Below are positions 1-8,606 of a DNA stretch of 11,024 nucleotides, piece after piece. The DNA comes from Bacteroidaceae bacterium (GTDB lineage: Bacteria > Bacteroidota > Bacteroidia > Bacteroidales > Bacteroidaceae). The notes below the pieces were generated by a model, which was not told where the DNA came from, searched no databases, and saw only the letters and a program-made list of their open reading frames with translations. Made by a program: the position numbers and the translations under genes. Each line of letters begins with the position of its first letter. The stretch's first letter is position 1. The DNA is taken from the NCBI GenBank assembly GCA_017557475.1, contig JAFYYO010000241.1, forward strand, positions 1-11,024, written 5' to 3'.

Positions 1-1022
1 GCCATCTCATTGAGGGCATCGAAGGTGGTGTAGCCTATCTTCTTGATGAAGCCACGAATACTTTCTGGACTATACCCGCGACGACGGAAGCCGCAAATGG
101 TCGGCATTCGAGGATCGTCCCATCCACTTACCAGACCTTCCTTGACGAGAGCCAGGAGATTGCGTTTACTCATGAGAGTGTAGCTGAGGTTCAGCTTGTT
201 GAACTCCGTCTGACGTGGGCGATTGTCCTCAATATTATCGGTCTCTCCCTTGTATTCCTTCATCCAAGTTACGAAGAGGTCATAAAGGGGACGATGCTCG
301 ACGAACTCGAGCGTGCAAAGGCTATGCGTCACACCTTCCAAGTAATCGCTCTGTCCGTGGGTGAAATCGTACATCGGATAGGCGTTCCACTTGTTGCCGG
401 TTCGAATGTGAGGAATGTTCATGACGCGATAGAGTAGGGGATCGCGGAAGAGCATATTGGGGTGCGCCATATCGATTTTGGCACGAAGAACGAGCGTTCC
501 TGGAGTTGCTTCGCCACTATTCATGAAGCGGAACAGCTTGAGACTCTCTTCCTTTGGACGATCTCGGAAAGGACTGTTGGTGCCCGCTTTCGTGGTCGTT
601 CCCTTTTGTTGAGCAATCACTTCTGCGCTCTGCTCGTCCACATAAGCACGACCCTGCATGATGAGCCACTCGGCAAAATCCCAAAGTTCCTGGAAGTAAT
701 CGCTTGCATAATACACGTTATCCCACTGGAAGCCCAGCCATTGGATGTCGTGCTCAATGCTTTCGATGTATTCCGTATCTTCCTTTGTAGGGTTCGTATC
801 ATCGAAACGGAGGTTGCACTTGCCGCCATATTGCTTGGCGATGCCGAAGTCGAGGGCAATCGCCTTAGCGTGTCCGATGTGGAGATAGCCATTTGGTTCA
901 GGCGGAAAACGCGTCTGTACGCGTCCTCCATTCAGGCCTTCAGCCAAATCCTTCTCTACTTTCTGCTCTATGAAATTGAGGCTCTTCTTCTCCTCAACAT
1001 TGTTGCCGATAGTCTCTACCAT
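1..1022 (-). CDS. glnS: Glutaminyl-tRNA synthetase, N-terminal 340 residues (3' end outside window)
   Basis: This cytoplasmic class I aminoacyl-tRNA synthetase charges tRNA-Gln with glutamine using ATP. I translated the minus strand from ATG at 1022. The product starts [17 protein letters not shown] and stays open to the window edge. The class I HIGH signature is at residues 48-51 within [16 protein letters not shown], and the KMSKS-equivalent, LMSKRN, is at residues 283-288. Typical GlnRS blocks are also present: LRFDDTNP near 71, NSPFRDRP near 149, [22 protein letters not shown] near 219-240 and [20 protein letters not shown] near 301-320. HIGH and these blocks separate it from GltX. About 210 further residues, including the anticodon-binding beta-barrels, should lie beyond position 1. 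The start lies 14 bp after the stop of the upstream protease, with no clear Shine-Dalgarno site, which is usual in Bacteroidota. The gene is almost certainly intact. The identification is firm. Confidence 0.96.
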   Translation of the reverse strand, partial: MVETIGNNVEEKKSLNFIEQKVEKDLAEGLNGGRVQTRFPPEPNGYLHIGHAKAIALDFGIAKQYGGKCNLRFDDTNPTKEDTEYIESIEHDIQWLGFQWDNVYYASDYFQELWDFAEWLIMQGRAYVDEQSAEVIAQQKGTTTKAGTNSPFRDRPKEESLKLFRFMNSGEATPGTLVLRAKIDMAHPNMLFRDPLLYRVMNIPHIRTGNKWNAYPMYDFTHGQSDYLEGVTHSLCTLEFVEHRPLYDLFVTWMKEYKGETDNIEDNRPRQTEFNKLNLSYTLMSKRNLLALVKEGLVSGWDDPRMPTICGFRRRGYSPESIRGFIKKIGYTTFDALNEM

Positions 1023-1036
1023 GTTTGTCGAGTTAA

Positions 1037-4000
1037 TTATCTTATGTAAATCTTTTTACCGTTTGTAATGTGGATGCCTTTCTGCGCCCTATTGATGCGT
1101 TGTCCAGCAAGATTGTAAATCTCTGTTGTCTGTTTATTGTTGCCAATTGTCTGAATTGAGGTCACATCATCATCGATGAGACAAAGTGTCACATCTTCAT
1201 CTGTCGGGACATAGAATACAGCACGGAAGCCATTCATAATTTCATCAGGACCGAACTCGACGATTGTTCCGTCTGTCATCAACTTATGCAATTTCATTGA
1301 GAACATATCGGAAGTTATGGAATGATATGTGCCTCTGAAGGATGCGTCGTCCTTACTAATAAAGCCTGGATGTACGTTCTCTTCATCGATGGTGATGCCT
1401 TCCAGCACGATGTCTTCCGAGATGGCTTCAGGAAGAACAATGATATAAGGCACTCCTGCTGAGAGTGTATCAACCTTCACGAAATTAAGTCTGTTGTTGT
1501 AGAAACTGTAGAACTCGTATGCTTGAGCATCCTGACCGAAGATTGCTCCAATGCTATCTACTTGGAAAGGAAGGCAAATCGTGTTCAAACCTGCTTCAAA
1601 GGTGCGCTTTAAGGTCAGTTTGTCGTATATATCTGCAACAATTGTGGATTCGGTCTCCAAAGCCATCTCGTCGAGCGTCACTTCCTTAATAGGTAGTACA
1701 GGAATGTCTGGCAGCACAATAGATGTAGGAGCTACGCTATCTGGGAAAGTAGTTGTGAAGTAAGAAGCCATAGCGCCTAATGTTTTGTTAATTGCTGTGT
1801 ACTCGAAGGCTGTCCCTTCTGCATTGAGGATGTAGCAGCCCTTGACTTTTGGCGAGTATGTGTTGCCGTGGAACTTATAATGCGATGAGGTGACAAGCAT
1901 CTTATCGGAACCTGTCTTATAGAAGTGTGCGTTCAGCGAACGGAAGACGATAGAACGCCCTGCCATTTTGGCGTCACCAGCAATAATATAAGGTGTACCT
2001 CCACGCAACTGTGTAGCAGGTCCAAAGACTGCTCTGCCATAACCATCTTCAGCAGTGAACTCGTAAATCCAGAAGTGATTGAGCGCATCTTTAAGAGAAA
2101 CAGGAATACTGTCCACAAGAATAGAATCAACCTCGAAGGGCATCGTAAAGGCATGCCATTTCGAACCGTCTTCTGTTTCGGAGAAGGTATAAGTAAAGGA
2201 AGCACTATCTGCATCAAAACTGGTTGGAATATAATATGCTTTGTCGTTAATCAGATTGATGTTTTCAGCGTGGCTTCCTGCTACCGTATTATATCCATCA
2301 AGATTTGCTGGCACTTCCATTCCAGCATCAAAGGCATAGATGGTGTTGGCGTTGTTCCTGTTGGGCGTCAAGCGCGTAATCTTGTTGCAGCAGGCATAGA
2401 GACCGATTGTAGTGGTACCTGCAACCATCGAGCTATTGTACGCTTTTCCAGCAACTGTTCCGTCGGCTTTCCATGTCAAGGCTCCTCCTTTCACTTCCCA
2501 TTTGTGGTCCCAGATGCCGCCACTGCCCAGCGTGCCATCCTGAGTGGAGTATGTTGCCTTAAATCGATAATAATATCCCTCACTCAAACCGCTGAACTCA
2601 AAGTCTATAGTTCCCGTCTTGCCTGGAGCGATATCAACAGGATAGGATCGCGTTGTTCCGCTATATGCGGTGTTGGAACCTATCTTCTGGCTCCACAACT
2701 GGAGCTTGACATTTGCACGATATGGAAGCGAACCATTGTTCCTGATTGTTGCTTTACCAATAAGACGGTTGCCATAGGCGATTTCACCAACAAGGTTACT
2801 TATTTTATACTCTGAAATGGTTAGATTAGCTCTCGTAGCCTCTGCTTCAGTAATGATTTCCATTGAGCCTTGTCCAATCACGTTGTTACCTTTGTCATCG
2901 GTACATAGCCAGAGATTGTATGTTCCCGTCGTGTCAGGCGTAAAGAAATATGAAACATCTACCGTCTCGCCAGAACGAACTGCGACCATCGATTTGCTAT
3001 CAGTATAGGCCTTTGTTTGCGTTTTACTTGCAAAGAGATAAACTGTCTTGAAGTATTCAGCTCCATCGTTTTTGAACGTTACCTTAACTTCCTGCTCCTT
3101 CTTTTGGATGCGAGTGCCAGGGAAGACAATCGTATCTACTTTGATGTCTTCATTCGTTGGAATAGGCTTGAAGAATTGCATATAAACGCTGCCTGTACTA
3201 TCGACCACAGCAAGGATGTATTGGTTTTGGAAGTCGTATTCTGCACGCCATTCCTCACTTTTCGTAGACTTACTTGCAGGGGAAAGTCTATATGTGCCTT
3301 CAGGAAGTTTATTCGCAATTAGGAACGTTTTGGTTACGGAGGATCCGTTTGCCAAACCTGTGGCAGTCAACTTACTACCAACAAGTGCTAGCGAGCCATC
3401 CTCTTGGAGCATTACAATGCCAGTATGGAAGCTGTTCGTTGCTCCTGTTCTGTTTGTAAATTTCGCTTCAATTTTGGAACCATTAATTTTTACTTCGTTA
3501 ATCTTAAGATAAGCATCGCCTTTGGGGGAATTGGGCAAACGAAGGTTAAAGACGCCCCCCTGAGTCATGCTGTAGCCGTCACTACTGCTACTTGCTCCCA
3601 TACCACTCGTGTCACCAGGATTGAGGATGCTAATCAGGAACCAGCCATTGCTGCCACCGCCCCAACCCCAGTTCACATGGAAGAGATTGTCTCCATCGAA
3701 GCCGTCAATTACAAATGCGTGACCGCCACCCGACGAGTGACCGCGATAAAGGACTGGATAGCCTGCTTCCATCTCATCGTAAAGCATGTCGAACCATTCG
3801 TCGATGCCATAGCTCGGACGGCTTGCCCAATAGGCTCTTGCGTCAAAGCCAAAGTAGTTGACCAGAGCGTCTCTCGATTTCGAAGTATCGGCACCTGAAG
3901 ATGCTCCCCAACCCATCTTCAGGGACTGTCCACAATAGAGCATAAGATTGGCCACAGCCGTGTCTGGAGCATCATGTACATGGTCTTTGTTGCAACTGTA

Positions 4001-4711
4001 TGTGTCACGCATATTCTCCCAATCAATTTTCGTATTCCTGGGTACTGCGGGAACCGTAACAGTTTTCTTTGTGCCGTTTTTCAAAGTATATTCCTTGGAG
4101 TGAGAGGGAATCTGAGCCTTCAACTTTGCAGGATACTTGTAGTAATTGATGACCTGTGCCATAGCCGTAGCAGCACATCCACTTGCAGGATAATGATGAA
4201 CATCGTTGTCCTTATCTGTATAATAGTCAGGGCATGTCAAGTTATAAGGCATTCCTTGGTTCCAACGCGACTTCATTAACTCAGGAACACTGTGCTTCGT
4301 ACCAACAGCTTTGTTGCGTTTCTTAATAAGAGGATCACCTGGCTGAATGTTATTATCGATGATATACTTTATCTGGTCGGCATAGAGTTGAAGCCACGAG
4401 CGCATGTTCTCGGGGATATTGTCCGGGTCAAACGATCCCTGTTCCACATAACCAAGGATAGGTTCAACGCGGTCATCGCCCGAGACAATCACATAACCTC
4501 CGTCGTTTCCTGCATTGAAAACATAGTAATAGGAGTCTTCTGTCTGCTGAGCAGCACCTTTGCGAGGTCCAGATAGGTTAGGGGAGATGTTCTTGCCTTT
4601 TTCTAACATGTAAGAGCGAGCCGTGAAGAGCGCAGCCTGCTTACCAATTGGCTCTGCTACTGCCATAAGGAAGCAGCAGAGAGCCAAAAAGGATAAAGAT
4701 GTTCTTTTCAT
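1037..4711 (-). CDS. Secreted C10-family cysteine protease with Spi pro-inhibitor, paralogue A (1224 aa)
   Basis: This is probably an extracellular or surface streptopain/interpain-like protease made as an inactive zymogen. A signal peptide covers residues 1-19 (basic MKR, hydrophobic core, cleavage at AVA|EP). Residues ~22-120 match the Spi/I69-type pro-inhibitor ([32 protein letters not shown]). The C10 catalytic domain spans about 140-395. Cys179 lies in [10 protein letters not shown], His331 in [13 protein letters not shown], and Asn347-Trp348 in [12 protein letters not shown]. After it come about 450 residues of Ig-like beta sequence, two related beta modules (~838-990 and ~1031-1180), and a short tail, IYNLAGQRI...[11 protein letters not shown]. 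At 1224 aa it is much longer than streptopain (about 400 aa), although multidomain relatives exist in Prevotella and Porphyromonas. It lies 35 bp after its paralogue and 14 bp before glnS, and is probably cotranscribed with the former. All catalytic residues are present, so activity is expected. The substrate cannot be read from sequence. Confidence 0.93.
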   Translation of the reverse strand: MKRTSLSFLALCCFLMAVAEPIGKQAALFTARSYMLEKGKNISPNLSGPRKGAAQQTEDSYYYVFNAGNDGGYVIVSGDDRVEPILGYVEQGSFDPDNIPENMRSWLQLYADQIKYIIDNNIQPGDPLIKKRNKAVGTKHSVPELMKSRWNQGMPYNLTCPDYYTDKDNDVHHYPASGCAATAMAQVINYYKYPAKLKAQIPSHSKEYTLKNGTKKTVTVPAVPRNTKIDWENMRDTYSCNKDHVHDAPDTAVANLMLYCGQSLKMGWGASSGADTSKSRDALVNYFGFDARAYWASRPSYGIDEWFDMLYDEMEAGYPVLYRGHSSGGGHAFVIDGFDGDNLFHVNWGWGGGSNGWFLISILNPGDTSGMGASSSSDGYSMTQGGVFNLRLPNSPKGDAYLKINEVKINGSKIEAKFTNRTGATNSFHTGIVMLQEDGSLALVGSKLTATGLANGSSVTKTFLIANKLPEGTYRLSPASKSTKSEEWRAEYDFQNQYILAVVDSTGSVYMQFFKPIPTNEDIKVDTIVFPGTRIQKKEQEVKVTFKNDGAEYFKTVYLFASKTQTKAYTDSKSMVAVRSGETVDVSYFFTPDTTGTYNLWLCTDDKGNNVIGQGSMEIITEAEATRANLTISEYKISNLVGEIAYGNRLIGKATIRNNGSLPYRANVKLQLWSQKIGSNTAYSGTTRSYPVDIAPGKTGTIDFEFSGLSEGYYYRFKATYSTQDGTLGSGGIWDHKWEVKGGALTWKADGTVAGKAYNSSMVAGTTTIGLYACCNKITRLTPNRNNANTIYAFDAGMEVPANLDGYNTVAGSHAENINLINDKAYYIPTSFDADSASFTYTFSETEDGSKWHAFTMPFEVDSILVDSIPVSLKDALNHFWIYEFTAEDGYGRAVFGPATQLRGGTPYIIAGDAKMAGRSIVFRSLNAHFYKTGSDKMLVTSSHYKFHGNTYSPKVKGCYILNAEGTAFEYTAINKTLGAMASYFTTTFPDSVAPTSIVLPDIPVLPIKEVTLDEMALETESTIVADIYDKLTLKRTFEAGLNTICLPFQVDSIGAIFGQDAQAYEFYSFYNNRLNFVKVDTLSAGVPYIIVLPEAISEDIVLEGITIDEENVHPGFISKDDASFRGTYHSITSDMFSMKLHKLMTDGTIVEFGPDEIMNGFRAVFYVPTDEDVTLCLIDDDVTSIQTIGNNKQTTEIYNLAGQRINRAQKGIHITNGKKIYIR

Positions 4712-4746
4712 TTATTTGTTGTTTGTTTCAGTCTTTGGAGTTGTTA
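4712..4746 (-). other. Short A/C-rich spacer and leader between the two proteases
   Basis: These 35 bp separate the TAG stop of the upstream protease from the ATG of the downstream one. On the coding strand the spacer is rich in A and C (for example GAAACAAACAACAAATAA just before the ATG). It has no Shine-Dalgarno motif, no hairpin I can find and no room for a terminator. An unstructured A-rich leader is a common translation-initiation context in Bacteroidota. The spacing favours cotranscription of the protease pair. That is inference. Confidence 0.5.
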
Positions 4747-7700
4747 CTATTTCAGTATTTTCTTTCCGTTTACGATGTAAATGCCTTTTTGCATCTTATT
4801 GATGCGTTGACCTGCAAGATTATAAATATTCTCGTCCTTTAATGTCGAGCTAAAGATAGTCTTTATTCCGGTTGGATCGTCATAGAGACAAATTGTCACA
4901 GCTTCTTCTGTTGGCAGTTCAAAGAAGGCTCGGAAGCCTTTGACCAGGATTGGTGCAGTGTCGGTTAGCGACTCGCCTTCAAGCATTATAATCGAGCCCT
5001 CTACATCCAAACCATATATAGCCGTCTCCAAACTGCCAGCAAAGATGGGAGCGTAAGTGCCACAGAAGTTTGTTCCGTACTTGTAAATGGCTCCAGCTTG
5101 TGTGCTTTCCTCATCGATGGTAATGTCTGTCAGAATGATATCTTCAGAGATGGCTTCAGGAAGGATAATGATGTAAGGCATACCTGCTGCAAGCGTATCA
5201 ACTTTCACGAAATTGAGTTCGTTATTAGTGAAGCTGAAGAACTTGTAGGCCTGAGCCTCTTGACCAAAGATTTCTCCCACATTGTCAATTTGGAAGGGCA
5301 GGCAAATGGTATTATAGCCAGCATCAAATGTACGCTTTAATGTCAATTGACCATATGTACCTGCATTGATAGTGTTGACTGCCATCTCGTCGAGTGTCAA
5401 GTTCTTGACGGGCAATGGAATGTCAGGAAGTACGATGGATGCCGGAGCAAGGCTGTCGGGCAGGGAAGTCGTGAAGTAGGATTCCATAGCCGACAGCGTC
5501 TTTGTTGTTGTTGTGTATTCGAAAGCTGTTCCTTCTGCATTCAGGACATAACAACCCTTGACTCTTGGCGAGTAAGTGTTGCCGTGGAACTTGTAATTGA
5601 GTGATGTGACAACCATCTGGTCGGTACCGCTCTTGTAGAATGGTACGTTATGCGAACGGAACACAATTGACTGACCTGCCATCGTTGCATCGCCTGCTAT
5701 GATGTAAGGTGTACCACTACGTAAGCTTTTTACAGGCTTGAAGATAGCCTGAGCGTTAGTGTTCTCGGAAGCAAACTCGTAAATCCAGAAGTGATTGAGC
5801 GTGTCATCAAGTGTTACAGGGATGCTATCTATCAGGATTGAGTCAACTCGGAATGGAATTGTGATAGCGTGCCATGCTGTGCCATCCTCTGTTTCTGGGA
5901 AGGTATAGGTAAAGGACGCAGTATCTGCCCTAAAGGTTGCAGGAAGGTAGTATGGGCTGCCACTAACGAGATTGATGTGGTTGGCATGTTTGCCGTGCAC
6001 AAGATTGCAAGAGTCCAGACCTGTTGGCAATTCCATACTTTCGCCAAGAGCATAGATCGTATTGGGATTGGAATTGGGCGTCATGAGTGTTATCTCTTTG
6101 CTGCAATCGGCATAGACACCACACCAAGACGCTAATGTCGTCATCTGCTTATTATGTGCTTTGCCGGTAGGAACGCCATCGCTCTTCCATGCTGCTATAC
6201 CGCATTTCATTTCCCATCCGCCTAAATCCCATACGCCTCCACTACTTACGTCTGCATTGTCGCAAGAAACAGAGATATAATATTTGTTGTTTTCGCTAAG
6301 GCCATCAAACGAGAAGTCTATTGTCGCAATCTTGCGGTTGAGAATATCTACTTCGTAAGTTTTAGTTGAGCCGCCCCAAGCAGAGCCAGAGCTGTTTGGC
6401 TGATTCCATATTTGCAACTTAATCTTACCATGGAACGGTGCATTCTTGTTATTCTTGATTTTAGCTTGTCCGACCAGTTGCTTGCCATATAAAACGCCAT
6501 TGACGGCATTTGTGATGGTATATCCGTTGACGGTAAGACTTCCCTTATTAGACTGCGCTTCGGTAATAGCCTCTATTGTTCCTTGTCCAATGATGCCACT
6601 GCCATTATCCGATGTGCAGAACCAAAGTTTATATGTACCAGTTTCTGCTGGCGTGAAGAAGTATGACACATCTACTGTCTCGCCAGTGCGAACGGCAACT
6701 TGTGACTTGCTTTTCACATAGGTGCTGCTCGTCGGGCTGTTAGCAGTCTTACTTGCATGCATGTATATTGTTTTGAAGTATTCTGCTCCATTGTTACGGA
6801 AAGTTACCTTAACTTCCTGCTCTTTTCCCGCAATACGAGTACCAGGGAATACGATAGTGTCGATACTAATGGATTCTCCTGTGTAAACGGGTTTGTGGAA
6901 CTGAAGGTAAACAACAGCGCCCGTACTATCGACCGCAGCCTCGATATATTGGGTTAGGAAGTCATATTCTGGATTCCACTCTTCACTTCTCGACGGCTTG
7001 CTGGCTGGCGAGAGTCTGTAGGTACCTTCAGTTAGTTTATTCGCAATTGGGAATTTTTTTGTTACGGAAGCGCCGCTACTCAAACTCGAGCTTAATCTGT
7101 TACCAACGAGAGTGAGAGAACCATCTTCTTCCATCATTACAATGCCTGTATGGAAAGTACCAGTAGCACCTGTTTTGTTTGTGAATTTCGCTTCGATGTT
7201 AGTGCCGCCAATTGACACATCGGTTATCGTAAGATAAGAATCTGTTTTAGGAGTGTTAGGAACACGAAGGTTGAAGAGAGCACGCTGACTCATGCTGTAA
7301 CCATCGCTACTACTACTTGCTCCTATACCGCTTGTGTCGCCAGGATTGAGGATACCGACAAGGAACCATCCATTACTACCGCCTCCCCATCCCCAATTGA
7401 GGTGGAAGAGGTTGTCGCCATCAAATCCGTCAATCACAAAGGCATGACCGCCACCCGACGAGAAGCCTGAGATGAGAACGGGATAGCCTAAATCTATCTC
7501 ATTATAGATGGCATCGAACCAGTCGTCGATAGTGTAGTCGCGACGTTCACCCACATGGGCACCGTTCGCAAAACCAAAGTAGTCAATGTATGCTTCAGCG
7601 CTGAAGTTTGCTCCGGAAGATGGGCCATAATGCATGGTTACAGCCTGACCGCAATAACGCATCAGGTTGGCAACAGCCGTGTCATTCACATTTGCATACG

Positions 7701-8469
7701 CTTCGCCCTGCCAAGAATAAGTGTCACGCATGTTCTCCCAGTCAATGACAGTATTGCGAGGTATCCTGGGAATATTTATGGTCTTTTTTACAGAATTATC
7801 CTTTTTAGATGTGTATGTGATGCTATATGCTGGGATTTCTTTTTTTATCTTTGCGGGATACTTGTAGAAGTACATCACTTGAGCCATAGCTGTGGCTGTA
7901 CAACCTGTTGCTGGTCCTACTCTCAAGGGTAGCGTATCTGCTTCTTCCACATCATCTTCCCTATAGTAGTCGGGACAAGTGAGGTTGTACGGCCTTCCTT
8001 GGTTCCAGCGTGTTGTAAGCATTTCGCCAACGCTATGCTTTGTGCCAGCCACTTTGTTTCGTTTCTTGATAATGGGGTCGTTCGGCTGAATGTTATTGTC
8101 GATGATGAACTTAATCTCGTCGGCATAGAGTTGCAACCAAGAACGCATGTTCTCGGGAATGTTCTCGGGATCAAATGTTCCATGATCCACATAACCGAGG
8201 ATTGGTTCTGTGCGGTCGTCACCTGAAACAATCACATAGCCATCATTATTCCCTGCATTAAAGACATAATAGTAGGGATTCTCTTCGGTTGTCTGCTGGG
8301 CAGCTCCTTTGCGAGAAGACTTGAATGGCACTTGTGTCGCATTGACGTTTTTACCTTTTGCAAGCATGTAAGCCTGAGCAGAGTAAAGCGCAGCTTGCTT
8401 GCTAATAGGCTCTGCCATTGTTACAAGAGCAAAGCAGAGCGTCAAAAAGGATAAGGTTAATCTTTTCAT
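4747..8469 (-). CDS. Secreted C10-family cysteine protease with Spi pro-inhibitor, paralogue B (1240 aa)
   Basis: This is the first gene of the tandem protease pair, with the same architecture as paralogue A. A signal peptide covers residues 1-19 (VTMA|EP). The Spi-like pro-inhibitor lies at ~22-130 ([31 protein letters not shown]). The C10 domain (~150-406) has Cys190 in ATGCTATAMAQ, His342 in [13 protein letters not shown], and Asn358-Trp359 in [12 protein letters not shown]. Ig-like domains follow, then two related beta modules (~851-1000 and ~1042-1191), and the tail IYNLAGQRI...KGIYIVNGKKI. In the 70 residues starting at the catalytic His the two paralogues are identical at 58 positions. 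The middle region (about 640-840) and the part just before the tail are much more diverged. Compared with paralogue A, the stretch between CPDYY and the catalytic Gly-Cys is 6 residues longer and acidic (EDDVEEAD). The upstream gap carries a palindromic repeat array, so promoter control probably sits there. Secretion and zymogen activation are inferred from the family. Confidence 0.93.
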   Translation of the reverse strand: MKRLTLSFLTLCFALVTMAEPISKQAALYSAQAYMLAKGKNVNATQVPFKSSRKGAAQQTTEENPYYYVFNAGNNDGYVIVSGDDRTEPILGYVDHGTFDPENIPENMRSWLQLYADEIKFIIDNNIQPNDPIIKKRNKVAGTKHSVGEMLTTRWNQGRPYNLTCPDYYREDDVEEADTLPLRVGPATGCTATAMAQVMYFYKYPAKIKKEIPAYSITYTSKKDNSVKKTINIPRIPRNTVIDWENMRDTYSWQGEAYANVNDTAVANLMRYCGQAVTMHYGPSSGANFSAEAYIDYFGFANGAHVGERRDYTIDDWFDAIYNEIDLGYPVLISGFSSGGGHAFVIDGFDGDNLFHLNWGWGGGSNGWFLVGILNPGDTSGIGASSSSDGYSMSQRALFNLRVPNTPKTDSYLTITDVSIGGTNIEAKFTNKTGATGTFHTGIVMMEEDGSLTLVGNRLSSSLSSGASVTKKFPIANKLTEGTYRLSPASKPSRSEEWNPEYDFLTQYIEAAVDSTGAVVYLQFHKPVYTGESISIDTIVFPGTRIAGKEQEVKVTFRNNGAEYFKTIYMHASKTANSPTSSTYVKSKSQVAVRTGETVDVSYFFTPAETGTYKLWFCTSDNGSGIIGQGTIEAITEAQSNKGSLTVNGYTITNAVNGVLYGKQLVGQAKIKNNKNAPFHGKIKLQIWNQPNSSGSAWGGSTKTYEVDILNRKIATIDFSFDGLSENNKYYISVSCDNADVSSGGVWDLGGWEMKCGIAAWKSDGVPTGKAHNKQMTTLASWCGVYADCSKEITLMTPNSNPNTIYALGESMELPTGLDSCNLVHGKHANHINLVSGSPYYLPATFRADTASFTYTFPETEDGTAWHAITIPFRVDSILIDSIPVTLDDTLNHFWIYEFASENTNAQAIFKPVKSLRSGTPYIIAGDATMAGQSIVFRSHNVPFYKSGTDQMVVTSLNYKFHGNTYSPRVKGCYVLNAEGTAFEYTTTTKTLSAMESYFTTSLPDSLAPASIVLPDIPLPVKNLTLDEMAVNTINAGTYGQLTLKRTFDAGYNTICLPFQIDNVGEIFGQEAQAYKFFSFTNNELNFVKVDTLAAGMPYIIILPEAISEDIILTDITIDEESTQAGAIYKYGTNFCGTYAPIFAGSLETAIYGLDVEGSIIMLEGESLTDTAPILVKGFRAFFELPTEEAVTICLYDDPTGIKTIFSSTLKDENIYNLAGQRINKMQKGIYIVNGKKILK

Positions 8470-8502
8470 CTTTATTTTAGTTTATATTTATTTTCAAATT
8501 AA
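8470..8502 (-). promoter_or_regulatory. A/T-rich leader with a weak promoter-like element upstream of the protease pair
   Basis: The coding strand just before the ATG of paralogue B is very A-rich (AAAATAAATATAAACTAAAATAAAG). This favours ribosome entry in Bacteroidota, where Shine-Dalgarno sites are weak. TTAATTTG at 8502-8495 matches the Bacteroidota -7 element TAnnTTTG at all but one position. A TTTG -33 element at the usual spacing is not visible: the nearest upstream TTTG leaves only 14 nt. A promoter is expected here on position alone, and this exact site is a weak guess. Confidence 0.3.
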
Positions 8503-8606
8503 GCGTGGCTAGTTGACAAATTAGACGTGGCTAATTAGCAAACTAGACGTGCCTAGTTGGGCAACTAGGCGTGCCTAGTTTGCAATCATAACGTGGAATG
8601 TTTTTT
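8497..8606. repeat. Tandem array of 22-bp units, each centred on an 18-bp near-palindrome
   Basis: The array starts at 8497 and reads as consecutive 22-bp units at 8497-8518, 8519-8540, 8541-8562 and 8563-8584, with a degenerate fifth at 8585-8606 that overlaps the galE stop codon. The best core, at 8563-8580, is AACTAGGCGTGCCTAGTT. Its outer eight bases on each side are perfect inverted complements around a central GT. Unit 3 has the same core with one mismatched pair. Unit 2 is AATTAG...CTAATT, with both arms changed together. Unit 1 is the most eroded of the four. All five units share a CGTG centre. The array fills most of the gap between galE and the protease pair. Possible roles are operator sites, paired RNA hairpins in the galE 3' end or protease leader, or a dispersed intergenic repeat. 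The sequence does not decide between them. Confidence 0.85.

Noticed and set aside
1925..2815. A 296-codon open frame on the plus strand opposite protease A
   Set aside because: The translation shows no domain or membrane pattern, and the minus-strand frame is a clear protease continuous over the same bases.
4670..4711. Lipoprotein signal (Cys at position 12) in protease A
   Set aside because: The sequence before the Cys (LAL) does not fit the lipobox, another Cys follows directly, and a good signal peptidase I site (AVA|EP) lies at residue 19.
1037..8469. Assembly artefact duplicating one protease gene
   Set aside because: The copies differ throughout at protein and DNA level, with indels and separate stop codons, so they are true paralogues.
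8541..8580. Rho-independent terminator after galE
   Set aside because: Hairpins are possible, but on the transcribed strand no T-run follows any of them and the GC content of the stems is modest. Termination here is possible but not supported.
8470..8604. Insertion-sequence remnant or attachment site
   Set aside because: No transposase or integrase fragment, no tRNA gene, and no terminal inverted repeats flanking the protease pair were found.
8497..8606. CRISPR-like repeat array
   Set aside because: The units abut directly with no variable spacers, differ from each other, and no cas gene is nearby.
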